From assembly GCF_019104725.1 (NCBI RefSeq), contig NZ_JAHRXF010000050.1, positions 1-44,498 on the forward strand: 44,498 nucleotides of DNA. The letters are read 5' to 3'. A program made the translations under genes and the position numbers. This stretch comes from Streptomyces corallincola. Lineage in GTDB: Bacteria > Actinomycetota > Actinomycetes > Streptomycetales > Streptomycetaceae. The notes below the pieces were generated by a model that was given only the letters and a program-made list of their open reading frames with translations, was not told where the DNA came from and did no database searches. Below, piece after piece: positions 23,512 to 31,789 of the stretch. Each line of letters opens with the position of its first letter. Position 1 is the first letter of the stretch.

Positions 23512-24799
23512 CTGGGGCGGCAATGTCACCGCCCGGCCCGCACGGCAGGTCGCGCCCGCCTCGGTGGCGGAACTGGCGGCCGAGGTGCGCCGCGCCGCCG
23601 AGGACGGGCTGCGGGTGAAGGCGGTCGGCACCGGCCACTCCTTCACCTCGCTGGCCGCGACGGACGGGGTGCTGGTCCGGCCGGACCTGCTGACCGGTGT
23701 CCGCGCGCTGGACCGGGACGCGATGACGGTGACGGTGGAGGCGGGCACCCCGCTGAAGCGGCTCAACGCGGCGCTGGCGCGGGAGGGCCTGTCGCTGGCC
23801 AACATGGGCGACATCATGGAGCAGACAGTGGCCGGGGCGACCAGCACCGGCACCCACGGCACCGGGCGGGAGTCCGGCTCGATCGCCGCGCAGATCAGGG
23901 GCCTGGAACTGGTCACCGCCGACGGCACGGTCCGTACCTGCTCCGCGACCGGCACGCCGGAGGAGCGGGAGCTGTTCGCCGCCGCGCGGATCGGGCTCGG
24001 CGCCCTCGGCATCGTCACCGCGCTCACCCTCGCCGTGGAGCCGCTGTTCCTGCTGACCGCGCGTGAGGAGCCGATGCCGCTGGAGCGGGTGCTCGCGGAG
24101 TTCGACCAACTGTGGGCGGAGAACGAGCACTTCGAGTTCTACTGGTTTCCGCACACCGGCAGCACCAACACCAAGCGCAACAACCGCAGCGCGGGCCCGG
24201 AGAAGCCGGTGGGCCCGTTGCGGGGCTGGTTCGAGGACGAGTTCCTCTCCAACGGGGTCTTCCAGGCGGCCCAGTGGGTGGGCCGCGCGGCCCCGGCGGC
24301 CGTCCCGGCCCTCGCCCACGTCTCCAGCCGCGCGCTGTCCGCGCGGACGTACACCGACATCCCGTACAAGGTGTTCACCTCGCCGCGCCGGGTGCGGTTC
24401 GTGGAGATGGAGTACGCCGTGCCGCGCGCCGCGCTGGCCGACACCGTGCGGGAGCTGAAGGCGGTGGTGGACCGGTCGGGGCTCCGGGTGAGCTTCCCGG
24501 TGGAGGTGCGCACCGCCCCGGCCGACGACATCACGCTGTCCACCGCCTCGGGCCGGGACTCCGCGTACGTCGCCGTGCACATGTACCGGGGCACGCCGTA
24601 CCAGGCGTACTTCACCGCCGCCGAGCGGGTCTTCACCGCGCACGGGGGCCGCCCGCACTGGGGGAAGGTGCACACGCGGGACGCCGCGTACCTGGCGGAC
24701 GCCTATCCGCGCTTCGCCGAGTTCACGGCGTTGCGCGACCGCCTCGATCCGGAACGGCTGTTCCAGAACGACTACTTGCGGAGGGTGCTGGGGTCGTAG
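23435..24799 (+). CDS. D-arabinono-1,4-lactone oxidase-type FAD oxidoreductase
   Basis: The protein has 454 residues from a TTG at 23435, six bases after GGGGAGG; an ATG at 23465 is possible but has no ribosome site. The FAD-binding PCMH domain (residues about 40-210) includes VGTGHSFTSLAATDGVLVRP, where the His may carry covalent flavin, and MGDIMEQTVAGATSTGTHG. The C-terminal ALO domain includes VEMEYAVPRAALADTVRELK, RTAPADDITLS and HWGKVH. Family members oxidise sugar lactones or alditols with O2. The start lies inside the MFS gene (77-bp overlap), implying coupling. The last 77 bp also overlap the convergent gene at 24723-25469. Confidence 0.85.
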   Translation: MGSTPRIPSTMRTPSTTRARKGTWRNWGGNVTARPARQVAPASVAELAAEVRRAAEDGLRVKAVGTGHSFTSLAATDGVLVRPDLLTGVRALDRDAMTVTVEAGTPLKRLNAALAREGLSLANMGDIMEQTVAGATSTGTHGTGRESGSIAAQIRGLELVTADGTVRTCSATGTPEERELFAAARIGLGALGIVTALTLAVEPLFLLTAREEPMPLERVLAEFDQLWAENEHFEFYWFPHTGSTNTKRNNRSAGPEKPVGPLRGWFEDEFLSNGVFQAAQWVGRAAPAAVPALAHVSSRALSARTYTDIPYKVFTSPRRVRFVEMEYAVPRAALADTVRELKAVVDRSGLRVSFPVEVRTAPADDITLSTASGRDSAYVAVHMYRGTPYQAYFTAAERVFTAHGGRPHWGKVHTRDAAYLADAYPRFAEFTALRDRLDPERLFQNDYLRRVLGS

Positions 24800-25469
24800 G
24801 CGCCGTCGTGGGGGTGGCGCCGTCCGTGGGAGTGGCGGTGGGCGCCGGGGCCGTGGCCGGCCGCGTGGTGCCGGGCCGCCCGGTCGGGCCGGGGTCCGGC
24901 GCGGTGTCGCGGGGCGTGGGGCTCGGGCTGGCGGTGTCGCCGGGCGTCCCGGCACCGTCGCGGGCCACGCCGTACGAGGGGTACGCGGGTGCCGGGCGGG
25001 TGGTCCTCGGGGTGCCGCCCGCCACCGCGTCGCCCACCGTGGTGCCGGTGCCGCCGCTGAAGCTGCTGCCGGAGACCGTCTCGTAGACCGTGATGCCGGT
25101 CATGGTGACGCCGAAGACCAGGACGGCGGCGAGGAGCGGGCGTCTCCGGCTCCGGGTGCGGGAGCGGTACACGGTGCCGGCGCCGAACTCGCCCGGCGCG
25201 GGCGCCGGTCCGGCCGCCCGGCCTGCGCGCGGCGGGCGGGGCGTTGACGTCGCCTCGCGGAGCTGTTCGCCGGTGTGCCGGAAGAGGTGCTGGAACAGGG
25301 TGCCGCCGCAGGTGGCCACGACGCTGACCACCCCGGCGCCGAGGATCGTGCCGTACACCCCGAAGTACGCGGCGAGTTTGGCCGCCACCACGGCCGCCAG
25401 GGCACTGCCCGCGACCTGGGGCACGTTCAGGTCGATCCGCCGACGACCCCGTTCGGGCTTCTCACGCAT
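24723..25469 (-). CDS. membrane protein with a Thr/Pro/Ser-rich C-terminal tail
   Basis: The protein has 248 residues. The cytosolic N-terminus (MREKPERGRRRIDLNVPQVA) leads to two hydrophobic spans (AGSALAAVVAAKLAAYFGVY and TILGAGVVSVVATCGGTLFQ). A polar loop, a third span (RPLLAAVLVFGVTMTGITVY) and an extended low-complexity tail rich in Thr, Pro, Ser and Ala (from about residue 135) follow, likely outside the membrane. No family is recognised. An upstream GTG at 25508 would add 13 residues. Its 3' end overlaps the convergent oxidase gene by 77 bp. Confidence 0.7.
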   Translation of the reverse strand: MREKPERGRRRIDLNVPQVAGSALAAVVAAKLAAYFGVYGTILGAGVVSVVATCGGTLFQHLFRHTGEQLREATSTPRPPRAGRAAGPAPAPGEFGAGTVYRSRTRSRRRPLLAAVLVFGVTMTGITVYETVSGSSFSGGTGTTVGDAVAGGTPRTTRPAPAYPSYGVARDGAGTPGDTASPSPTPRDTAPDPGPTGRPGTTRPATAPAPTATPTDGATPTTAPTTPAPSASSRSGTAVPDRGGRATP

Positions 25470-25795
25470 ACCCGGAGCTTTCCGTCCCTTCCCGTACGTA
25501 GGTGACACGACCGTCCTGATCGTCCTACCGCACCGGAAAAGGACGTACCGGCGAAACCATTGGTTCCGATTCCGGCGAATGCGTGAGGTTGCCCACGTTT
25601 GGGGAACTGGTCATCGGGTGACGCCCGCCGAAGTCCGTTCCTGGACGAGAAGTTGAGCGGCGCGCCATCCACGCACATGGTCCAAATGGAGTAGTGTGAC
25701 GAGCCCTGGGTCCGGACTCCCACCAGGATGTCCGCGGCCTCGCTGGACCGCCTGGAGGGGGCCAGTTGCTCAGGGTGAGGAAGTTCGTCACTCAC
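25427..25795 (-). CDS. possible small hypothetical protein, weak case
   Basis: A GTG at 25795 opens a 122-residue frame (SDELPHPEQLAPSRRSSEAA, then SIWTMCVDGAPLNFSSRNGL) that runs into the next gene by 43 bp. The GC content is lower than around it and third-position GC looks only about 65-70 percent, so it is either foreign, decaying or not coding. No ribosome site is seen. A competing frame in another phase (25525-25791) is about equally long. The whole 25470-25957 stretch otherwise shows nothing recognisable. Confidence 0.2.
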   Translation of the reverse strand: MSDELPHPEQLAPSRRSSEAADILVGVRTQGSSHYSIWTMCVDGAPLNFSSRNGLRRASPDDQFPKRGQPHAFAGIGTNGFAGTSFSGAVGRSGRSCHLRTGRDGKLRVCVRSPNGVVGGST

Positions 25796-25957
25796 CGTGG
25801 CGAACGGGTAACCGTGACATGACGGCGCATCAGGGCCCATGCCCGACACGCCGGGCAACTCGGCAAGGTTGTGGCAGGCTGCACCCGGGCAGGCCACACT
25901 CGACTAGCGGAAGCAGCGACGCACGTGACGTCGGCAGGCACCATCCGGGAGGTCCCC

Positions 25958-26998
25958 ATGCCCGAACTGCGTGTCGTGGCCGTCTCGAATGACGGCACAC
26001 GGCTGGTGCTGAAGGCTGCCGACGCGACGGAGTACACACTCCCGATCGACGAACGGCTGCGTGCCGCCGTGCGCGGCGACCGTCCGCGCCTCGGACAGAT
26101 CGAGATCGAGGTGGAGAGCCATCTCCGCCCGCGCGACATCCAGGCACGTATAAGAGCGGGCGCCACCGCCGAGGAGGTCGCGCAGCTCGCCGGTATCCCC
26201 GTCGATCGGGTCCGGCGCTTCGAGGGCCCCGTGCTGGCCGAACGCGCCTTCATGGCCGAGCGCGCCCGCAAGACCCCGGTCCGCCGTCCCGGTGAGAACT
26301 CCGGCCCGCTGCTCGGCGAGGCCGTGCAGGAGCGGCTGCTGCTGCGCGGGGTGGAGAAGGACACCGTGCAGTGGGACTCCTGGCGCCGGGACGACGGCAC
26401 CTGGGAGGTCATGCTCGGCTACCGCGTCGCGGGCGAGGTGCACACCGCGAGCTGGACGTACGACCCGCCCCGGCGGCTCGTACAGGCCGTGGACGAGGAG
26501 GCGCGCTCGCTGATCGGCGAGTCCGAGGACCTCGCCGCGCCCGAACCCAGCTTCCCGTTCGTGCCGCGCATCGCCCGGCTGCCGCGCGAGCGCGGGATGG
26601 ACCGCGCGCTCGACCGGTCGGACCGGGAGCGTCCGGCGCTGACCTCGCAGGCGGCCGACCCGGCCGAGGAGAGCGGCGAGCGGGACTCGCTGACCAGCCT
26701 CCTGGAGGCGGTGCCCAGCTTCCGGGGCGATCTGGTGGTCCCCGAACTCCCCTCCGCCGAACCGGACGAGGAGACCGTGGAGGAACCGGCGGCCGAGGAG
26801 CCCCCGGCGCCCGCCGCGTCGGCCGGGTCCGCCTACGCCGACGTGCTGATGCCCCGCGCGGTCACCAGCCACCGCGACCGGCTGATCGGCGCGACCGACC
26901 GGCAGGCGGAGGCCGACGGCGTCCGCCCCGGCCGCCGCGCCGCCGTGCCCAGCTGGGACGAGATCGTCTTCGGGACGCGGCGCAAGAAGCAGGAGTAG
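25958..26998 (+). CDS. sepH: SepH cell-division regulator (DUF3071)
   Basis: The 346-residue protein starts MPELRVVAVSNDGTRLVLKA, the SepH signature. The conserved N-terminal domain (about 1-170) contains a helix-turn-helix-like stretch (AEEVAQLAGIPVDRVRRFEG) and the adjoining DTVQWDSWRRDDGTWEVMLG. A long acidic, disordered C-terminal half follows, with a conserved end (PSWDEIVFGTRRKKQE). In Streptomyces SepH binds FtsZ, stimulates its polymerisation and GTPase, and supports sporulation septation (published family knowledge). The ATG at 25958 has GGGAGGT seven bases upstream. A terminator hairpin follows. Confidence 0.93.
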   Translation: MPELRVVAVSNDGTRLVLKAADATEYTLPIDERLRAAVRGDRPRLGQIEIEVESHLRPRDIQARIRAGATAEEVAQLAGIPVDRVRRFEGPVLAERAFMAERARKTPVRRPGENSGPLLGEAVQERLLLRGVEKDTVQWDSWRRDDGTWEVMLGYRVAGEVHTASWTYDPPRRLVQAVDEEARSLIGESEDLAAPEPSFPFVPRIARLPRERGMDRALDRSDRERPALTSQAADPAEESGERDSLTSLLEAVPSFRGDLVVPELPSAEPDEETVEEPAAEEPPAPAASAGSAYADVLMPRAVTSHRDRLIGATDRQAEADGVRPGRRAAVPSWDEIVFGTRRKKQE

Positions 26999-27031
26999 GC
27001 CGGACACCGGCCGCGACCGGCGGCCCGAGCG

Positions 27032-27060
27032 GGCCGGGACACCTCCACGGCGTCCCGGCC
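27032..27060. terminator. hairpin after sepH
   Basis: GGCCGGGAC (27032-27040) pairs with GTCCCGGCC (27052-27060) around an 11-base loop, followed by a pyrimidine-rich TCTTCGCT. It lies 34 bp after the sepH stop and before the convergent rhodanese gene. Confidence 0.6.
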
Positions 27061-27146
27061 TCTTCGCTGTCCCGGCCCGTTCTCCCCGCCTCCCCTGTCC
27101 CTCTGATCCGGCCGCTTCGCGTGCCGCCCGCCCGCCGTACGACGGC

Positions 27147-27995
27147 TCAGCGGGGGTCCGGGCCCACCGCCACCGGGCGGGCGGGGTCGCGCGACCACTC
27201 CGACCAGGAACCCGTGTACAGCTCCGCGTCGATGCCCGCCACGGCCAGCGCCAGCACCTCGTGCGCCGCCGACACGCCCGAGCCGCAGTAGACGCCGACG
27301 GGTGTCCGGTCGGAGACGCCGAGCGCCCGGAAGCGGTCCCGCAGGTCCGCCGGGGGCAGGAACAGGCCGTCCGGGCCGACGTTCTCACCGGTCGGCGCCG
27401 ACAGCGCGCCCGGAATGTGCCCCGCCGCCGGGTCGATGGGCTCCGTCTCGCCCCGGTACCGCTCCCCCGCGCGCGCGTCCAGCAGCACGCCGGTGCGGGC
27501 CAGCGCGGCGGCGCCGTCCGCGTCCAGGACGCCCCGCTTCCCCGGCACCGGGACGAAGTCGCCCTCGGCCGGGGCGGGCCGATCGGTCGTCAACGTGCCT
27601 TGCCAGGAAGGCAACCCGCCGTCCAGCACCCGCACGTCCGGGTGACCCGTCCAGCGCAGCAGCCACCAGGCGCGCGCGGCGGCCCAGCCCTGCCCGCCGT
27701 CGTACACGACGACCGTCCGGGACGGCGACACGCCCGCCCGGCGCACGGCCGCGCCGAACTCCGCGAGATCCGGCAGCGGATGGCGGCCCCCCGCGCCGGG
27801 GGCCCCTGCCAGCTCGCGGTCCAGGTCCACGAAGACCGCGCCCGGCAGATGGCCCGCCGCGTACGCCGCGCGTGCGTCGAAGGCGGGGGCGCCCGCGCCC
27901 GGCACGCTCAACTGCCAGCGCACGTCCAGCAGGACGGGCGGCTCCGCGCCGTCGAGCCGGGTGGCCAGTTCCGATGCGGTGATGAGTGCTGTCAT
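27147..27995 (-). CDS. thiosulfate/3-mercaptopyruvate sulfurtransferase
   Basis: The 282-residue protein has two rhodanese domains. The N-terminal inactive domain begins VLLDVRWQLSVPGAGAPAFD with AAYAAGHLPGAVFVDLDREL and ends near 150. The C-terminal catalytic domain has GVLLDARAGERYRGETEPID and the active-site loop VYCGSGVSA, with the sulfur-carrying Cys near residue 235. CGSGVSA is closer to the mercaptopyruvate sulfurtransferase loop (CGSGVTA) than to the thiosulfate one, suggesting 3-mercaptopyruvate as donor. The ATG at 27995 is the natural start. Confidence 0.9.
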   Translation of the reverse strand: MTALITASELATRLDGAEPPVLLDVRWQLSVPGAGAPAFDARAAYAAGHLPGAVFVDLDRELAGAPGAGGRHPLPDLAEFGAAVRRAGVSPSRTVVVYDGGQGWAAARAWWLLRWTGHPDVRVLDGGLPSWQGTLTTDRPAPAEGDFVPVPGKRGVLDADGAAALARTGVLLDARAGERYRGETEPIDPAAGHIPGALSAPTGENVGPDGLFLPPADLRDRFRALGVSDRTPVGVYCGSGVSAAHEVLALAVAGIDAELYTGSWSEWSRDPARPVAVGPDPR

Positions 27996-28307
27996 GCGTC
28001 CATCCTTACGTCAGGGGTGGCCGTGGCGTCCAGGTACGGCTACTCTGCTCCGCCGAGCGGTCTCGATCACGAGGCGTACGCGGTCGGGCACGTGCTGTAC
28101 TTCCGGCGGACCTCCGCCGGTCATCGTAGGAAGCGGCGGGAAACGGCAGAACGAGCATCCTCGCGCAGACGGCGCCGGTCGTCCGGCACGCCACGGCTGC
28201 GGCACGCGGATGCGGACACCGGCGGGGGCGCGCGCGTACGGGCGCGGCGCGGACGCCGGGAGCGGAAGCGACACGGCCACCGCGAGGGGCCGGGGAGAGA
28301 GTGATCG
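27996..28307. other. gene-free stretch between rhodanese and VOC genes
   Basis: The two genes are divergent, so promoters for both should be here. An arginine-rich open frame runs through the region on the plus strand, but it has no ribosome site and atypical composition. I see no repeat or operator. Confidence 0.4.
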
Positions 28308-29099
28308 ATGACCGAGGCACCGGAGTCGGCCGGTCCACGTGCGCGACGCGCACCCGGAACGCCCTGCTGGGTGAGTCTGATGGCGCACCGCCTGGCCGAC
28401 ACCGAGCGGTTCTACGGCGAGCTGTTCGGCTGGGAGTTCCGGCCCGGCCCGCAGCAACTCGGGCCGTACGTGCGGGCGCTGCTGGACGGGGAGGAGGTGG
28501 CGGGCATCGGGCAGCTGCCGCCGGACCACCGGCTGCCGGTGGCCTGGACGCCGTATCTGGCCTCCGACGACGTGGACGCGACGGCCCATCAGGTGCGGCT
28601 GTGCGGCGGAACGGTGGCGGTGGGCCCGCTGGACGCGGCCGAGGCGGGGCGGATGGCCATCGCCTCCGACCCGGCGGGCGCGGTGTTCGGCATCTGGCAG
28701 GGCTCGGCGCACTTCGGCGCCTCCATCGGCGGTGTCCCCGGCACCCCGGCCTGGAACGAGCTGCTGACGTTCGAGACGGCCAGCGTCGCCAAGTTCTACG
28801 AGGCCGTGTTCGGCTACGAGGAGGAACCGGCCCTCGCCGCCGGGCCCGACCATGTGACGCTGCGCGTCGCGGACCGGCCGGTCGCCGTGGTGCACGGGGT
28901 CGGGCGCGGACTGCGCCGGGACGGCGGCCCGCACTGGCTGACGTACTTCGAGGTCGCCGACGCCGACGCGACGGTCCGTCAGGTCGCCGCGCTGGGCGGC
29001 CGGGTGGTGGACGGCGTCCACGACGACGAGCACGGCCGTATCGCCACGGTCGCGGACCCGGAGGGCGCGGTGTTCTCGGTGATCCAGAACCCGCACTGA
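28308..29099 (+). CDS. two-domain VOC (glyoxalase/bleomycin-resistance fold) protein
   Basis: The 263-residue protein consists of two tandem VOC units: residues about 18-130 (CWVSLMAHRLADTERFYGEL, FGWEFRPG, DPAGAVFGIWQG) and about 145-262 (WNELLTFETASVAKFYEAVF, HWLTYFEVADADATVRQVAA, DPEGAVFSVIQNPH). Proteins of this group in Streptomyces are often called hydroxylases or lyases without proof. The paired domains could form one metal site between them. Substrate unknown. The ATG follows GGGGAGAG. Confidence 0.85.
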   Translation: MTEAPESAGPRARRAPGTPCWVSLMAHRLADTERFYGELFGWEFRPGPQQLGPYVRALLDGEEVAGIGQLPPDHRLPVAWTPYLASDDVDATAHQVRLCGGTVAVGPLDAAEAGRMAIASDPAGAVFGIWQGSAHFGASIGGVPGTPAWNELLTFETASVAKFYEAVFGYEEEPALAAGPDHVTLRVADRPVAVVHGVGRGLRRDGGPHWLTYFEVADADATVRQVAALGGRVVDGVHDDEHGRIATVADPEGAVFSVIQNPH

Positions 29100-29212
29100 C
29101 GCGGCGGAAGCCCTGCCCGGCCGTGCCCGGTGACCCGGAGGAGAAGCGCCTGGGGCGTGCCGTCGGCGCGCACCGGCGCCGGGCGGGCGGGGCGGCGCGG
29201 TCGGGGCGAGGG

Positions 29213-29863
29213 TCAGGGGGAGGTCACCGGCAGGACGTCCGGTGAGATGGACGCCGCCCGCGCCGTCGCCGCCGTCATGCGGCGCCGGTGGTGGCGGCGG
29301 CACAGCACCTCGTAACCGACCTCGCCCGCCGACTGGTTGACGTCCCCGATGACGACCTGGGCGCCCTCGACCACCATCGCGCCGCCTATCGTGCGGGCGT
29401 TGTGGGTGGCGCGGGCGCCGCACCAGCACAGCGCCTCCACCTGGAGCACCTCGACCCGGTCGGCCAGCTCCACCAGGCGCTGCGAGCCGGGGAAGAGCTT
29501 GGAGCGGAAGTCCGTGGTGATGCCGAACGCGTACACGTCGAGCGCGAGGTCGTCCACCACACGGGCGAGCTGGTCGATCTGGCCGGGGGCGAGGAACTGC
29601 GCCTCGTCGGCGATGACGTAGTCCGCGCGGCGCCCCTGCGAGAGGTGGTCCACCAGATACGCGTACAGGTCCTGGCCGTCCTCGACCTCGACGGCGTCGG
29701 TGACCAGGCCGAGCCGGGAGGACAGCTTGCCCTGGCCCGCGCGGTCGTCCCGCGTGAAGATCATGCCGACCAGGCCGCGCGCGGAGCGGTTGTGCTCGAT
29801 CTGGAGAGCCAGCGTTGACTTCCCGCAGTCCATCGTTCCGGAGAAGAACACCAGCTCGGGCAT
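29213..29863 (-). CDS. tdk: thymidine kinase
   Basis: The 216-residue TK1-type enzyme phosphorylates thymidine with ATP. It has the P-loop FFSGTMDCGKSTLALQIEHN (about 7-26), the base loop ADYVIADEAQFLAPGQIDQL with catalytic Glu, the lasso region with zinc ligands CWCG and the C-terminal CRRHH pair. FGITTDFRSKLFPGS is also typical. The N-terminus MPELVFFSGT fits other actinobacterial Tdk proteins. It is about 40 bp downstream of the phosphatase-like gene on the same strand and could be read from the same transcript. Confidence 0.92.
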   Translation of the reverse strand: MPELVFFSGTMDCGKSTLALQIEHNRSARGLVGMIFTRDDRAGQGKLSSRLGLVTDAVEVEDGQDLYAYLVDHLSQGRRADYVIADEAQFLAPGQIDQLARVVDDLALDVYAFGITTDFRSKLFPGSQRLVELADRVEVLQVEALCWCGARATHNARTIGGAMVVEGAQVVIGDVNQSAGEVGYEVLCRRHHRRRMTAATARAASISPDVLPVTSP

Positions 29864-29905
29864 GAGGGGCAGAGCACCTTTCGGCGAGGGGGACGCGGTG
29901 GGGGG

Positions 29906-31102
29906 TCAGGAGCGTACTTCGAGGAGCGGGACGAACTGTTCGGCGGGGGTCATCGAGCCGTGGTTGCCGACCAGCGCGGACTCCTTGGGCTCCCGCCGGG
30001 AGGCGGTGATCAGCACGTCGTCGTGGGCGGCGGCGATCACGTCCCCGAGGCGCGCGTACACCCGCTCGTCGCAGAAGCCGGGCGGGCCGAACCAGCCCGC
30101 GTCGATCGCCTCGTCCCGCGAGGCCACCCAGAACCGGTCCCCCAGCACCTCGCGCCACACCGTCAGCACGTCGCTCGCGGCGCCCGGCACCGCGTACACG
30201 TGCCGGGCGCGCCCCTCGCCGCCGAGCAGCGCGACACCGGCGCCCAGCTCCCAGTCCTCGTCGAAGTCGATGCGGCTGTCCTCGTCGAAGGGCACGTCCA
30301 CCATGCCGTGGTCGGCGGTGACGTACAGCGCGCTGCGCGGCGGGAGCTGTTCCGCGAGGCGCTGCGCGAGCCGGTCCACGGTCATGAGCTGGCCGCGCCA
30401 GGTGTCGGAGGCGACGCCGTAGCGGTGCCCGGCGCCGTCCAGCTCGGAGTAGTACGTGTAGACCAGGGACCGGTCCCCGGCGGCGAGCTGGGCGGCGGCC
30501 AGGTCCATGCGGTCCTCGCCGGTCAGGCGGCCCCGGAAGGTGCCGCCGCTGAGCGCCACCTTGGTCAGCGGGGTGTGCTCGAACTGCGGCGAGGACACCT
30601 GGGCGGCGTGCACGCCCGCCGCGTCGGCGAGCTGGAACACGGTGGGGTACGGCTGCCAGGCGTGCGGCGGGGTCCAGGGCTGCCAGCGGAGCTGGTTCAT
30701 CAGGTCGCCGGTGGCCGGGTCGCGCACCGCGTAGCCGGGCAGGCCGTGCGCGGCGGGCGGCAGGCCGGTGCCGACGGAGGCGAGGGAGGTGGCGGTGGTC
30801 GCCGGGAACCCGGCGGTGAGCGGGTGCCCGGTGCCGCCGCGCGAGCTGCCGAGCAGTGAGGTGAGGAACGGTGCCTCGCCGGGGTGGGCGCGCAGCTGCT
30901 CCCAGCCGAGTCCGTCCACCAGGAAGACACAGACCCGGTCGGCGGGGGCGAGTTCGGTGATGGTGGCGGTGGTGCCGGGCACGCCGAGTCCGGCGGCGAG
31001 GGTGGGCAGCAGGTCGGCGAGCGAGCCGGTGCCGTACGCGGGCAGGGGGGCCGATTCCAGGGCGAGCGGCTCCGGGTCGTCCCAGGCGGAGGGCTGCGCC
31101 AT
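29906..31102 (-). CDS. alkaline-phosphatase-fold nucleotide pyrophosphatase/phosphodiesterase
   Basis: The protein has 398 residues. Metal ligands and the nucleophile are visible: FLVDGLGWEQLRAHPGEAPF (first metal Asp), the nucleophile Thr region AGFPATTATSLASVGTGLPP, YSELDGAGHRYG and YVTADHGMVDVP near the C-terminus. This pattern is that of nucleotide pyrophosphatase/phosphodiesterase members of the alkaline phosphatase superfamily. No signal peptide is seen, so it is probably cytosolic. The start codon overlaps the stop of the DUF5998 gene by one base (TGATG), indicating translational coupling. Confidence 0.82.
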   Translation of the reverse strand: MAQPSAWDDPEPLALESAPLPAYGTGSLADLLPTLAAGLGVPGTTATITELAPADRVCVFLVDGLGWEQLRAHPGEAPFLTSLLGSSRGGTGHPLTAGFPATTATSLASVGTGLPPAAHGLPGYAVRDPATGDLMNQLRWQPWTPPHAWQPYPTVFQLADAAGVHAAQVSSPQFEHTPLTKVALSGGTFRGRLTGEDRMDLAAAQLAAGDRSLVYTYYSELDGAGHRYGVASDTWRGQLMTVDRLAQRLAEQLPPRSALYVTADHGMVDVPFDEDSRIDFDEDWELGAGVALLGGEGRARHVYAVPGAASDVLTVWREVLGDRFWVASRDEAIDAGWFGPPGFCDERVYARLGDVIAAAHDDVLITASRREPKESALVGNHGSMTPAEQFVPLLEVRS

Positions 31103-31689
31103 CAGCGCGTGGTCTCCGCGGTCGCCTCGGAGACGGCCTGCGCGAAGGCGAGCGCCTGGCGCACGGTCTCCGGGCCGTCCCCGGCCTCGCTGACGCGCAG
31201 GCTGAGGTCGTCGGCGGTGGAGCTGCCCGTGTACCCGTGGTCGGCCTCGCAGTTGGGGTCGCCGCAGGCGGCGGGCTCCAGGTCGATCCGGCTGACGGCG
31301 CCCCAGCCGATGGTCAGCACGACCTCGCGGGGCGTGGTGCCCGGCTTGTACTTCTCGGGGTTGGCGACCACCCGGCTGACCACGACGGACGAGATCCGGT
31401 CGAGCTTCACGGACTCGGTGGACGTGGTGGCGTACGGCGTCGGGGAGGTGGTGTCGGCGGCCTGCTCGTCGGTGTGGCTGACGATGAACCGGCTGCCGGT
31501 GAGGACCAGGACGGTCACATGGCGGCGGACCTCGTTCTGGTCGAACGTGGTCTCCTGGTGGACCAGATACGAGCGGACGGGCTCCCCGCCCACGGCGGCC
31601 TCCACCGCCTCGGCAACGAGGGCCGGGTAGTAGCCGCTGCGCTCGATCGCCGCGCGCAGCCCCTGGGTCGTCGTACTGGTCTTGGCCAT
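31102..31689 (-). CDS. DUF5998 family protein
   Basis: The 195-residue cytosolic protein starts MAKTSTTTQGLRAAIERSGY, the usual DUF5998 opening. Blocks such as LVHQETTFDQNEVRRHVTVL, GSRFIVSHTDEQAA and TIGWGAVSRIDLEPAACGDP are family-typical. Function is unknown. I choose the ATG at 31689 over the in-frame ATG at 31698, because a TAGAAT -10 element ends 7 bases before it and there is no ribosome site, so the mRNA appears leaderless. The earlier ATG overlaps the -10 itself. It is coupled with the phosphatase-like gene. Confidence 0.82.
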   Translation of the reverse strand: MAKTSTTTQGLRAAIERSGYYPALVAEAVEAAVGGEPVRSYLVHQETTFDQNEVRRHVTVLVLTGSRFIVSHTDEQAADTTSPTPYATTSTESVKLDRISSVVVSRVVANPEKYKPGTTPREVVLTIGWGAVSRIDLEPAACGDPNCEADHGYTGSSTADDLSLRVSEAGDGPETVRQALAFAQAVSEATAETTR

Positions 31690-31696
31690 GACGGCC

Positions 31697-31702
31697 ATTC
31701 TA
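31697..31702 (-). promoter_or_regulatory. -10 element TAGAAT, leaderless promoter of the DUF5998 gene
   Basis: TAGAAT on the minus strand is followed by 7 bases and then the ATG at 31689. The -35 region is weak (CCCGAC at about 17 bp). It fits a HrdB-type promoter giving a leaderless transcript. Confidence 0.4.
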
Positions 31703-31789
31703 GTCCGTGGACACAGCGGGTCGGGGCCGCGCCCGGGGCCCCGCGCGGGCGGGCCGGGCGGGCGGGTCCGGGCGCCGGGCGCGGGGCGG

